The position numbers and the translations under genes are program-made. DNA of 64,000 nt, taken from positions 107,863-171,862 of the forward strand of contig UQTA01000001.1 in assembly GCA_900543885.1 (NCBI GenBank). The letters run 5' to 3'. The stretch comes from an uncultured Clostridium sp. GTDB taxonomy: Bacteria > Bacillota > Clostridia > Lachnospirales > Lachnospiraceae. Position 1 is the first letter of the stretch. Each line of letters begins with the position of its first letter. The notes beneath the pieces are model-generated. The model made no database searches. It saw nothing but the letters and a program-made list of their open reading frames with translations, and was not told where the DNA came from. Of this stretch, positions 1 through 7,284 are shown piece after piece.

Positions 1-29
1 CCTGGATCATTATTTGATATTTTATATTT

Positions 30-51
30 GATATTTAATAATGTATCCATT
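30..51. promoter_or_regulatory. Candidate GntR operator (left copy)
   Basis: A 22-bp AT-rich site ending in GTATCCAT matches a second site at 2259-2280 at 18 of 22 positions. It lies downstream of the leftmost gntR, so it would serve a leftward gene beyond the window edge. Three copies of TTTGATATTT (from about 13, 27 and 125) and a TTGTAT/ATACAA inverted pair (138-159) fill the same 178-bp gap. GntR/FCD proteins commonly bind AT-rich GTATAC-like half-sites. The link to the regulators here is inference. Confidence 0.35.
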
Positions 52-178
52 TCATGTTTTTATAATAAAACAGAACACCTTGATTGTCAATGGTCATTTA
101 ACAATTCGGCGTTCTGCATACTCTTTTTGATATTTTATTGTATGTTTTTTATAATACAACGTTTTACTAGTTATTCTA

Positions 179-820
179 CTAATAACGGGTAAGAACATCA
201 TTCATGCTTCGCATAATGTGAGCCACCATTTTCTCCCCTGCAAGCTTCGGACCCTGACTTTCCAGAGCTGCCAGGATCTGTCTGTGTTCTGCCTGAGAAT
301 TGCGAGCATATTCTTCTTCTGTAGATTTTAATCCCATGGAAAGACCATTCCACATCTCAGACAACATTGTCTTCAGCTTTTCATTTCCTGCTGCTGTCCA
401 GATCTCATAGTGGAATGACTGGTTATAGTTAGAATAACTGCCTGAATCTCTTCGTTCCAGTGCCTCATCTGCCATTTCCACACAGTTTCGTATTGCAGAA
501 AGGTCCGCCTTTTTCTGGCAACATAACACACAGGCTGCACTTTCCAGCGCCGCTCTTATTTCATAGTGTTCCCGGATCGTTGTCTCATTTAATCCCAGAA
601 CAGTTGCTCCTTTGTTCTGCCTTAAATCAATAAGTCCATCTCTTGCCAGTATCTGAAATGCCTCCCGCACCGGTGTAACAGATACACCTAACTGCTGTGC
701 TGTGGATTCCAGTGTAATCACTTCTCCCTCTGTTATCTGCTTTGAGATAATAGCCTTGCGCAGCGCAGAAGCCACCCGTTCTCTTGCAGGCAGCAATTTA
801 ATTGGTTTTAATGTAACCAT
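179..820 (-). CDS. GntR-family (FCD) transcriptional regulator
   Basis: A 213-residue one-component regulator. Residues about 10-75 form the winged helix typical of GntR proteins, with the recognition-helix signature LGVSVTPVREAF and the wing QNKGATV. Residues about 80-205 form the all-helical FCD ligand domain, including the N/H-rich segment NQSFHYEIW and later EHRQIL and HIMRS, which in this family can bind a metal and a small organic acid. The start is supported by an AAGGGA site in the upstream gap. It follows the second gntR gene by 54 bp on the same strand, so the two are probably co-transcribed with the DUF1847 gene. Two adjacent GntR regulators are unusual and suggest a split response to related ligands. 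The effector cannot be read from sequence. Confidence 0.93.
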   Translation of the reverse strand: MVTLKPIKLLPARERVASALRKAIISKQITEGEVITLESTAQQLGVSVTPVREAFQILARDGLIDLRQNKGATVLGLNETTIREHYEIRAALESAACVLCCQKKADLSAIRNCVEMADEALERRDSGSYSNYNQSFHYEIWTAAGNEKLKTMLSEMWNGLSMGLKSTEEEYARNSQAEHRQILAALESQGPKLAGEKMVAHIMRSMNDVLTRY

Positions 821-874
821 ACTTTTTAATCCCTTCTTTTACCAGGTCTTTATGGCTGACCGGCTGTTTTTTGT

Positions 875-1477
875 CTATTTCCCTTCATGCATAGCTTCCA
901 GCTTTACTGCCATTTTTTCAAAATATTCCTCCAGCTGTCTGGCTCCATCTTCTTTCTTTCCTGACTTCCAGTTTCCTATGCTTTTTTCTAACAGGATCTC
1001 TTCTTCTGTTTTTTCTGCTTTCCTTCCCCATACACCTTCCGGATTACGCCTGGAAATCACAAAATATAAGTAAATCTCCGTTATCGTTTCCAGATTTTTT
1101 CTTGATAAGCTATAGGGATAATTTCTCCAGATTGCACGGTGAAAATTCAATTCCTCTTCCGGAAGGGCTTTTAGCTCTTCCTCATCCAGATTCTGCAAAA
1201 ATTCTTTTTCCAGCCCGGCACCTGTTTTTAAAATATGATGAAAATAAGCTTCTGTAAAAGAAGCTACCCGTACATGATTATTAGGCAGACGATCGATCAG
1301 CCCCTGATATTCTAACAGGATCAACGCTTCTCTTACCGGCATCCGGGATACTCCCAGACTTTCTGCCAGTTCATTCTGGGTCATCTCACTGCCGTCTGGT
1401 ATATTTCCCGCCAGTATCTCATCACGGAGAAGTTCTACAATACTGCCTTGTTTCTTTTTATTCCCGATATATTCCAT
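875..1477 (-). CDS. GntR-family transcriptional regulator, second copy
   Basis: About 200 residues. The start at MEYIGNKKK is preferred over an upstream in-frame start because AAAGGG lies 8-12 bases before it. Residues about 8-75 are a GntR winged helix (ELAESLGVSRMPVREALILLE, then RLPNNHVRVA). The C-terminal part is helical and charged (EEELKALPEEELNFHRAIW) and resembles a shortened FCD domain, lacking some of the usual His/Asp metal ligands. It shares little beyond the HTH with its neighbour, so the pair is not a recent duplication. It sits between the DUF1847 gene and the other gntR on the same strand, probably one operon. The ligand is unknown. Confidence 0.88.
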   Translation of the reverse strand: MEYIGNKKKQGSIVELLRDEILAGNIPDGSEMTQNELAESLGVSRMPVREALILLEYQGLIDRLPNNHVRVASFTEAYFHHILKTGAGLEKEFLQNLDEEELKALPEEELNFHRAIWRNYPYSLSRKNLETITEIYLYFVISRRNPEGVWGRKAEKTEEEILLEKSIGNWKSGKKEDGARQLEEYFEKMAVKLEAMHEGK

Positions 1478-1582
1478 TCTGTCTTTCCCTTTCTGCCTGT
1501 CAAACAAGATTCGCAATGTGCCTTTGCTGCCCGCTTTCAGGCACACCACTGCCATACTGCATCAAACATCCGACCAGACATA

Positions 1583-2212
1583 TTACTGCAGTTTTTTCTT
1601 AAAATATCCTTCTGCGCAGTAAATAGCACCACATGGATTATGTGCCAGCACACGGTCTTTGGCAACCAGCGTAGTCACCATAGGTTTTGAATATTTATAA
1701 AACATAGAATCATGTCCCACGCAAAGTCCCAGTGCAATATTAAATTCGGTTTCCTGTGAATTTAAAAATTCTGCCTGGGCGATGGGATTGCACATTGGCT
1801 CAAAGGCATCTGCATGGATTTTTCCTTCTTTGGGAATGCCTGCTGTTTCTTTCGGAAAACCGCCTGTCTTACAGATCACAGATACCACATCAAATCCGTG
1901 CTCTGTAAAAAGATCTGCCACAATACGTGCCTCTTTACGAAGTCCCTTACAAAATGCCAGTCCTATTTTCTTATATCCCATTTTTTTACAAAATTCCACT
2001 GTTTCTTTTAATCTTGGCCACTGGCAATATCCTTCTCCCTCAATAGAAGAAGATTTTACATAAAATTCATGGTTCTCTTCCAACCCATATTTTTCTAAAG
2101 CGCCGCCCATTTTTTCTTTTTCCCGCATGGGACAGTTTTTAGGCATCTTTTCCCGCAGCGCAGGATCATCTGACGCGCAGGCTAAAACATTACATTTTGC
2201 ACAGGTATACAT
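1583..2212 (-). CDS. DUF1847 cysteine-rich protein
   Basis: 209 residues, matching the DUF1847 family of presumed metal-binding cytoplasmic proteins in anaerobes. The N-terminus has a zinc- or iron-type knuckle (CAKCNVLAC, then NCPM). Further cysteines recur through the chain (GYCQWPR, EFCKKMG, LAFCKG, VICKTGG, MCNPIA, LGLCVGHD, NPCGAIYCAEGYF). There is no signal peptide or membrane segment. It reads leftward, first in a probable operon with two gntR genes, with an AT-rich candidate operator 47 bp upstream. No biochemical function is established for the family as far as I know. Redox or metal sensing is a guess. Confidence 0.85.
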   Translation of the reverse strand: MYTCAKCNVLACASDDPALREKMPKNCPMREKEKMGGALEKYGLEENHEFYVKSSSIEGEGYCQWPRLKETVEFCKKMGYKKIGLAFCKGLRKEARIVADLFTEHGFDVVSVICKTGGFPKETAGIPKEGKIHADAFEPMCNPIAQAEFLNSQETEFNIALGLCVGHDSMFYKYSKPMVTTLVAKDRVLAHNPCGAIYCAEGYFKKKLQ

Positions 2213-2258
2213 ATCCTTCTCCTCTTTGATCTTCTAAATACTCTATCCAAATTAATTT

Positions 2259-2280
2259 GTATATTTTATATTGTATCCAT
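2259..2280. promoter_or_regulatory. Candidate GntR operator upstream of the DUF1847 gene
   Basis: This 22-bp AT-rich site ends in GTATCCAT and matches positions 30-51 at 18 of 22 bases. On the minus strand it contains two GATACAA/TATACAA-like half-sites about 14 bp apart. It lies 47 bp before the DUF1847 start, where promoter elements are expected, which suits control by one of the adjacent GntR proteins. Confidence 0.4.
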
Positions 2281-2298
2281 TTTTTAATAAAAAGTAAA

Positions 2299-2468
2299 GG
2301 GGCTGTTGCAAAATATAGCAGCGATTTTCTGTAATCCAGTTGTTCTGCCTCTTCGAGACATCTGTACGGGCAGAACGGACTTCAGTCCGAGCTGAACGCA
2401 CAGATGTAACGAGAAGCTGTGCAGACAACGGATACAGAAAAATAGAGGCTGTGTTTTACAACGGCTCC
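2299..2468. repeat. 170-bp imperfect palindromic intergenic element
   Basis: The whole interval folds on itself. The ends GGGGCTGTTGCAAAAT and the complement of TTTTACAACGGCTCC pair, the next segments (GATTTTCTGTAATCC and GGATACAGAAAAATA) pair, then CATCTGT with ACAGATG, with the small perfect hairpin CGGACTTCAGTCCG in the middle. It fills the gap between lysC and the DUF1847 gene. It resembles a MITE-like or REP-like element. I saw no second copy in this window. As RNA it could act as a terminator for lysC. Confidence 0.7.
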
Positions 2469-2503
2469 TTTCTTTATAACCAAATAGCTGTTATACAGCT
2501 TAC

Positions 2504-3715
2504 TTAAAACGCAAAAAACTTATCATGAACGGCCTGAACGGCTCTGTCTGCATCCTTCTTATCCACCAGTACAGAGATCTTGATCTCACTGGTAGAGATC
2601 ATATTAATATTGATATGAGCATCATACAGTGCCTCAAACAGCTTTGCTGCAACACCTGGATTGTTGATCATACCAGAACCAACAACAGAAACCTTGGCAA
2701 TATCAGCATTGGTCTCCAGTCTTGTAAAGCGCAGCTCATCCTTATGAGATTCCAGCAATTCTGCTGCTTTCTTCAAATCTCCTTCTGCTACTGTAAAGCA
2801 GATATCTTTCCCTTCTTCATGACCGATCCCCTGAAGGATAATATCTACATTAATATGATTCTGTGCCAGCAAAGAGAATACTTTAAAAGAAGTTCCCACT
2901 TCATTTGGTACTCCTACCAGTGCGATCCTTGCAATATCTTTATCTTTTGCTACACTGCTGACTGCTGTCTTTTCCATTCGTTTTGCTACCCCTTTCACCT
3001 TTGTACCCGGATGACCGGTAAAGCTGGATAAAACTTCCAGTTTTACATTATATTTCTTTGCCAGTTCCACAGAACGGTTGTGGAGAACCTGGGCTCCTAA
3101 CGTTGCCAGTTCCAGCATTTCATTATAAGTAACTTCGTCCAGCTTTCTGGCTCCCTTTACATGTCTTGGGTCGGCTGTGTATACACCATCCACATCTGTA
3201 TAGATCTGACAAAGATCTGCTTCCAGCGCTGCTGCAAGTGCAACTGCAGAAGTATCGGATCCGCCTCTTCCTAAAGTGGTAATATTCTGATTTCTGTCTA
3301 CACCCTGAAAACCTGTAACGATCACAATGCGCTTCTGATCCAGTTCTGCTTCCAGACGCTCTGTATCGATTTTTTTAATTCGTGCATTTTTTGCTGCTGT
3401 ATCTGTAAGCACTCCAGCCTGCCAGCCAGTAAGAGAAACCACCGGATAGCCCAGTGCCTCAATAGCCATAGCGCAAAGTGCAACAGAGATCTGCTCTCCT
3501 GTGGATAACAGCATATCCATTTCCCGGTTGGAACCCTCCGGATTGATTTCTTTTGCCTTTTCAATTAAATCATCCGTAGTATCTCCCTGTGCAGAAAGCA
3601 CCGCTACCACCTGGTTGCCTGCTTTATAGGTATCAGTGATGATCTTCGCTACATTGCGAAGCCGCTCTGCATCTGCTACAGATGTACCTCCGAACTTCTG
3701 TATGATCAACCCCAT
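2504..3715 (-). CDS. lysC: Aspartate kinase
   Basis: A 403-residue cytoplasmic enzyme that phosphorylates L-aspartate with ATP, the first step to lysine, threonine, methionine and diaminopimelate. The kinase domain (about 1-240) starts with the conserved KFGGTSV motif and includes LSTGEQIS, GFQGVD, GRGGSDTSAVALA and TDVDGVYTADPR. Two ACT domains follow (about 260-400; VGVPNEVGTSFKVF and VVGSGMINNPGVAAK), giving feedback regulation. The length matches monofunctional LysC. A GGAAGG site precedes the ATG. It appears monocistronic. I looked for a lysine riboswitch in the roughly 160 bp upstream and saw none. Confidence 0.97.
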   Translation of the reverse strand: MGLIIQKFGGTSVADAERLRNVAKIITDTYKAGNQVVAVLSAQGDTTDDLIEKAKEINPEGSNREMDMLLSTGEQISVALCAMAIEALGYPVVSLTGWQAGVLTDTAAKNARIKKIDTERLEAELDQKRIVIVTGFQGVDRNQNITTLGRGGSDTSAVALAAALEADLCQIYTDVDGVYTADPRHVKGARKLDEVTYNEMLELATLGAQVLHNRSVELAKKYNVKLEVLSSFTGHPGTKVKGVAKRMEKTAVSSVAKDKDIARIALVGVPNEVGTSFKVFSLLAQNHINVDIILQGIGHEEGKDICFTVAEGDLKKAAELLESHKDELRFTRLETNADIAKVSVVGSGMINNPGVAAKLFEALYDAHININMISTSEIKISVLVDKKDADRAVQAVHDKFFAF

Positions 3716-3837
3716 TTTCTTTTTCCTTCCTGTATCTTTTTCTGCATAAAACAGTTCTGTTTTTGTTAAAAGTCAGCTTACATTTTATTCCTTTTTTGTC
3801 CGCTTGTCTAGTACATATTGCAATATTTGTCTTTATA

Positions 3838-3865
3838 CAAGAAGATGCAAGGCTGAACTATAACG
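3838..3865. repeat. Degenerate end of the 151-bp repeat family
   Basis: The sequence GCAAGGCTGAACTATAAC (3847-3864) with preceding AAGAAGAT matches the right end of the elements at 5725 and 5967 with one mismatch in the terminal 18 bp. The rest of the element is eroded (TTTTTTGTCCGCTTG near 3790 may be its inner part). It sits between lysC and the DUF5722 terminator. Confidence 0.6.
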
Positions 3866-3880
3866 AATTTCCTAGTACAC

Positions 3881-3917
3881 AAAAAACACTGCAGAAGATT
3901 TTCTCCTGCAGTGTTTT
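3881..3917 (-). terminator. Intrinsic terminator of the DUF5722 gene
   Basis: An inverted repeat AAACACTGCAG/CTGCAGTGTTT with an 11-base loop is followed on the minus strand by a run of six T. It begins 57 bp past the DUF5722 stop codon. The U-rich flanks on both sides could also stop rightward transcription. Confidence 0.85.
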
Positions 3918-3973
3918 GACTTATAAAATGGCCAAAGGACATTTTTATTATTGTGCAGCTGTTCAGCCTTCCA

Positions 3974-5668
3974 TTATTTTTCCAGATTTTTCCATTTAAA
4001 GTTTGGAACTACATCAGACCATTTATTAATACCGATCAGGGATTTTGCAAATTCGCTTGCTTCTAACGTAGCGTTCTTCTTATCAATATCCCTGAATACC
4101 TGCCAGATTTTTCTCCGCTTAGTGGCTTCGATCAGGTTTGGTTTGCTCATATCACACTCCCATAAGCCTAATTTCAGGCCATTCTTTGCTTCAGAAGGAG
4201 CATCCACCTGACGGCTTAAAGTATAGGCATCAATATATGGGTTGCTGTCTACCAGATAATAGGAATAAGCAAAAGCAGCTGCCTGAAGCTCTGGAACATC
4301 TCCTCTGGTAGGACTGTAAGCAGTGAATCCCTGTTCTGTAAGGATAATATGGCGAACATGGCCGGATGGTGTCTTTAATGTATCCTGGCAGAAATAATCA
4401 GTCAGCACATTTAAGTTGGCAAAATTAATAACCGGTGAGTTAAAGTCGTTTTTGACCAGGCCTGTTGTCTCTGCGTCATCCCAGAATACTGGATCTGCCA
4501 ACGGGCATGGATATGGATGATATGCAAGTCCCCACTCCATCTGTCCCTGATTATTTGCAATTGAGTTAAAACTGTCTATAATCTCTTTGCCGCCATATTT
4601 TAACTTTCCGTCCATTTCATTCATCCAGTTATAACCAAGGGAAAGATATACACGGTCATTTGCATTGGTGCTCTTAATAGCTGTGTAGCATACGCGGAAT
4701 GCCTTTTCATAGGTTTTTACATAATTAGTCAGATCCATGGGACCCATATAATTCCATTCCTGGTTTTCAATTTCATTTCCAATGATCCAGTTGGAAACTT
4801 TACCATAATTAGCATTTTTGCCGCTGTAATGGTCTGCCAGGAATGCAGAAATGGCCTTCAGCTGTTCAAATCCTGCTTCATTGGTAGCATTAAACATATA
4901 ATAATATGCGCTGGATGTTTTCTCCACTCCAGGAATAAACAAATTGGAAGTAGAATCACTCCAGTCATTTAAAAGAATAGCGTTTACAACCATTCCCTTT
5001 CCTGAATAAGCACTGATGATCTTGTCATAGTCTTCTACAATTCCCTTATTGAAATGATATGTTTTGCCTTCATACTGGAAATCAATCCCTGAACCCATCA
5101 ATCTGGATACTGCAATATTGGTAGTAACATATTTAACACCTAGATCAAAGGCATCATCTAACATGTTCAGCTCAATATTCAGGCCCTTTTTAGTAAGGGG
5201 TTCCTTAAATGCATCTGTATTCTTTGCCACGACCTCCGGATTTGTAATATAATGGTGCTCGCTGACTGCTTTGTAAGCTCCGTTTTCTTTCACTGCCAGC
5301 ACAAATTTACTGTAAAGGCGGTCAGATCCATCATTACATTTAAAAGGGACCGTAACTGTAGTGGAACCAGTTGCATCCGACGAAGTAAGATAATCGCTGC
5401 GGCTTCCAAGGTCATCTTCATAAGCAGACTGCTCAAATACATAAACTTTGCCATCCGTTCCCTCTGTACTGCCGCTGCTGTTAAAAGCAATCTCAACATT
5501 CTGTTTATCATCTGTTATTTTACAGGATGCGATCTGCCCGGAAACTTCCGCTGCCAGTGCATCAAAAGCGCTAGTTCCCATCGCTAAAATGCCTGTTCCT
5601 AGAAACAGTGCTGCTGCACATAAAAGGCCTGTAAGCCCTGCTCCTTTTGAACCTTTATATTTTCTCAT
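3974..5668 (-). CDS. Secreted DUF5722 family protein (glycoside-hydrolase-like)
   Basis: 564 residues from the ATG that follows GGGAGG by 7 bp; an ATG nine codons upstream lacks a ribosome site. A Sec signal peptide spans about residues 1-40 (basic RKYKGSKGAG, then a hydrophobic run ending near ALAAEV). An N-terminal beta-rich segment (about 45-150) precedes a TIM-barrel-like domain. The motif IIGNEIENQ near residue 300 and LTEQGF near 445 resemble the acid/base and nucleophile glutamates of clan GH-A enzymes, which fits DUF5722. The product is probably exported and acts on a glycan. The substrate is not predictable. The gene stands alone with its own terminator and no transporter nearby. Confidence 0.85.
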   Translation of the reverse strand: MRKYKGSKGAGLTGLLCAAALFLGTGILAMGTSAFDALAAEVSGQIASCKITDDKQNVEIAFNSSGSTEGTDGKVYVFEQSAYEDDLGSRSDYLTSSDATGSTTVTVPFKCNDGSDRLYSKFVLAVKENGAYKAVSEHHYITNPEVVAKNTDAFKEPLTKKGLNIELNMLDDAFDLGVKYVTTNIAVSRLMGSGIDFQYEGKTYHFNKGIVEDYDKIISAYSGKGMVVNAILLNDWSDSTSNLFIPGVEKTSSAYYYMFNATNEAGFEQLKAISAFLADHYSGKNANYGKVSNWIIGNEIENQEWNYMGPMDLTNYVKTYEKAFRVCYTAIKSTNANDRVYLSLGYNWMNEMDGKLKYGGKEIIDSFNSIANNQGQMEWGLAYHPYPCPLADPVFWDDAETTGLVKNDFNSPVINFANLNVLTDYFCQDTLKTPSGHVRHIILTEQGFTAYSPTRGDVPELQAAAFAYSYYLVDSNPYIDAYTLSRQVDAPSEAKNGLKLGLWECDMSKPNLIEATKRRKIWQVFRDIDKKNATLEASEFAKSLIGINKWSDVVPNFKWKNLEK

Positions 5669-5724
5669 TCTTTCTGCCTCCCATATTCTGTCCATTTTAT
5701 GCTGCTATTTATCCCAATATGACC

Positions 5725-5875
5725 GTTACAGTTCAGCCTTGCGAAGATTTAGGGACAAAAGTACGTTGAAAACTTGTTTTCATAAGTGCTTTTGGCACTA
5801 AATCTTCATAAGGCTGACGCCCAAAGCTTCTTGTCCGCTGCAAGCGGGCAAGAAGCTGCAAGGCTGAACTGTAAC
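5725..5875. repeat. 151-bp palindromic repeat, copy A
   Basis: It is bounded by perfect 18-bp inverted ends (GTTACAGTTCAGCCTTGC and its complement). Inside are two further hairpins, AAGATTTAG/CTAAATCTT and AGCTTCTTG/CAAGAAGCT enclosing CCGCT/AGCGG. It has no coding capacity. A second copy with only a handful of differences lies 91 bp away (5967-6117). It behaves like a MITE or other non-autonomous palindromic element. Confidence 0.9.
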
Positions 5876-5966
5876 ATATGACCAGCATCGTTTTATTACA
5901 GCCTACATCATACATAATCTAACTTATATTTTCAATTACATTTTTATTACATTATCTTAATTCAGC

Positions 5967-6117
5967 GTTACAGTTCAGCCTTGCGAAGATTTAGGGACAA
6001 AAGTACGTTGAAAACTTGTTTTCATAAGTGCTTTTGGCATTAAATCTTCATAAGGCAGACGCCCAAAGCTTCTTGTCCGCTGTAAGCGGGCAAGAAGATG
6101 CAAGGCTGAACTGTAAC
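5967..6117. repeat. 151-bp palindromic repeat, copy B
   Basis: It has the same length and ends as the copy at 5725-5875, in the same orientation. The differences I see are single bases (GCATTAAATC for GCACTAAATC, GGCAGAC for GGCTGAC, CTGTAAGC for CTGCAAGC, AGAAGATGC for AGAAGCTGC). It ends 11 bp before the -35 box of the thiW promoter, so it may insulate or influence that promoter. Confidence 0.9.
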
Positions 6118-6127
6118 AATTCAGCTA

Positions 6128-6155
6128 TTGACATTTTTTTCTGTCCGTTTATAAT
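6128..6155 (+). promoter_or_regulatory. Sigma-A promoter of the thiW-thiM operon
   Basis: A consensus TTGACA (6128-6133), a 16-bp spacer and a consensus TATAAT (6150-6155) are present. The transcript should start near 6162, about 290 bases before thiW, which leaves a long structured leader. Confidence 0.88.
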
Positions 6156-6161
6156 ATTTTT

Positions 6162-6363
6162 AGACCTTTTGTATCTGCCAATGGCTGAGACGGTGTGAGG
6201 GGGAGCGCCCTGACACTGCGTACAAAAGAAATGCGATGGGACTCCGTGTTTCGGATTGAGAGGATGCTAGTGAGCATCGACCGCCAATTACAGCTGTTAG
6301 TCGGCGCCATCGCTATGTCTATTTTTAACAGGACTATATCAACGCGCCGCAGGTGCGTTTTTT
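6162..6363 (+). promoter_or_regulatory. Structured attenuator leader of thiW (candidate riboswitch)
   Basis: The leader contains an 8-bp closing helix CTTTTGTA/TACAAAAG (6166-6173 with 6221-6228). Inside it is GTGTGAGGG/CCCTGACAC (6193-6201 with 6208-6216, one mismatch). A hairpin GATGCT-AGTG-AGCATC follows at 6263-6278, then a terminator at 6342-6363. The segment GGCGC (6303-6307) can pair with the terminator's 5' arm GCGCC, giving a possible antiterminator. A CTGAGA motif is present, but the second half of the TPP-riboswitch core (the CUGAU...GGAUAAU...CCAGCG part) is absent, as is a T-box sequence. Regulation by a thiamine-related ligand is inferred from the downstream genes only. Confidence 0.5.
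6342..6363 (+). terminator. Leader terminator upstream of thiW
   Basis: A 7-bp stem ACGCGCC/GGTGCGT with one G-U pair and a GCA loop is followed by six T. It lies about 88 bp before the thiW start, so it is an attenuator and not an operon end. Confidence 0.82.
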
Positions 6364-6450
6364 ATTACCCAATTTTGCATATAGCTGCGGCAGAAACTGA
6401 TAAACTTTTGCATGGAAAGCCCTCTTTACACAGCAGAAAAGAGGAGAAAA

Positions 6451-7167
6451 ATGAAAACATCAAAAACTCACGTAACAAAACTGGTATTTCTCGCCATGAT
6501 GGTGGCACTGGGAGTTGTTATATCCCCCATCCTTCGTGTAGAAGGTATGTGCCCTATGGCTCATTTCATCAATGTGACCTGTGCAGTCATGCTTGGTCCC
6601 TGGTACGCATTTGTGTGTGCTCTGGCCATCGGCATCATCCGCATGGTATGTATGGGGATCCCGCCTCTGGCTTTGACCGGTGCTGTATTCGGTGCTTTCC
6701 TTTCCGGTCTGCTCTACCGCCTTTCCAAAGGTAAACTGGTCTGCGCATTCATCGGTGAAGTGATCGGAACCGGCATCATCGGCGCAATTGTTTCCTATCC
6801 GGTCATGACTCTGATCTGGGGACGTACAGGTCTTACCTGGTTCTTCTATGTACCATCCTTTATCGCAGGTACACTGATCGGCGGAAGCCTTGCCTTTATC
6901 TTCTTAAAACATTTACAGAAAGCCCATATGTTATCCACATTCCAGGCTGCTTTAGGCTCTCAGGTCTACAATAATACAGATACTGTTGTGAATGACTCCC
7001 TGGGAATCGCATTTTTAGGTTTTATCGGATATCTGGCTTCTACTGTCGCTGTAAAACAGTTCATTGCTGAACCTGGCCCTGTAGCAGGAAGCATTAAATA
7101 TATTGTTCTCGTTGCCTTTGTTGCAATAGCAGTGGTATACTGGAATACAAATAAGAAACATGCCTGA
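6451..7167 (+). CDS. thiW: ECF transporter S component ThiW (thiazole uptake)
   Basis: 238 residues; the start was chosen because GAGGAG (6441-6446) precedes this ATG. It is a polytopic membrane protein with about six hydrophobic helices. N-terminal features are VFLAMMVALGVVISPI, LRVEGMCPMAHFINV and the small-residue loops AFVCALAIGIIRM and GAVFGAFLSGLLYR. These fit ThiW, the substrate-binding S component that recruits a shared ECF energizing module to import the thiazole precursor hydroxyethylthiazole. The C-terminal 60 residues add another hydrophobic segment (IKYIVLVAFVAIAVVYW). It is followed by thiM, whose kinase uses the imported thiazole. The ATPase and EcfT subunits must be encoded elsewhere. 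Confidence 0.9.
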   Translation: MKTSKTHVTKLVFLAMMVALGVVISPILRVEGMCPMAHFINVTCAVMLGPWYAFVCALAIGIIRMVCMGIPPLALTGAVFGAFLSGLLYRLSKGKLVCAFIGEVIGTGIIGAIVSYPVMTLIWGRTGLTWFFYVPSFIAGTLIGGSLAFIFLKHLQKAHMLSTFQAALGSQVYNNTDTVVNDSLGIAFLGFIGYLASTVAVKQFIAEPGPVAGSIKYIVLVAFVAIAVVYWNTNKKHA

Positions 7168-7193
7168 TGTGCATGATACGCAATGGTAAAACA

Positions 7194-7233
7194 AACGCTG
7201 TGACAAGCCTGCATGGTTCTGCCACAGCGTTTT
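7194..7233 (+). terminator. Intercistronic hairpin between thiW and thiM
   Basis: An AACGCTGTG/CACAGCGTT stem closes a 20-base loop and is followed by a short T run (TTTT then C). It may be a partial terminator or mRNA-stabilising hairpin, lowering thiM expression relative to thiW. Confidence 0.5.
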
Positions 7234-7284
7234 CTGTTATGCATATCTATATCCTTATAAATTTAAAGTAAAGGAGTTTTCTTT

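Noticed and set aside
3716..3880. Lysine riboswitch upstream of lysC
   Set aside because: The gap is short and lacks the conserved helices. It holds only a decayed repeat end.
6181..6300. Canonical TPP riboswitch
   Set aside because: A CTGAGA segment is present, but the second conserved half of the aptamer is not found, so I did not name it TPP.
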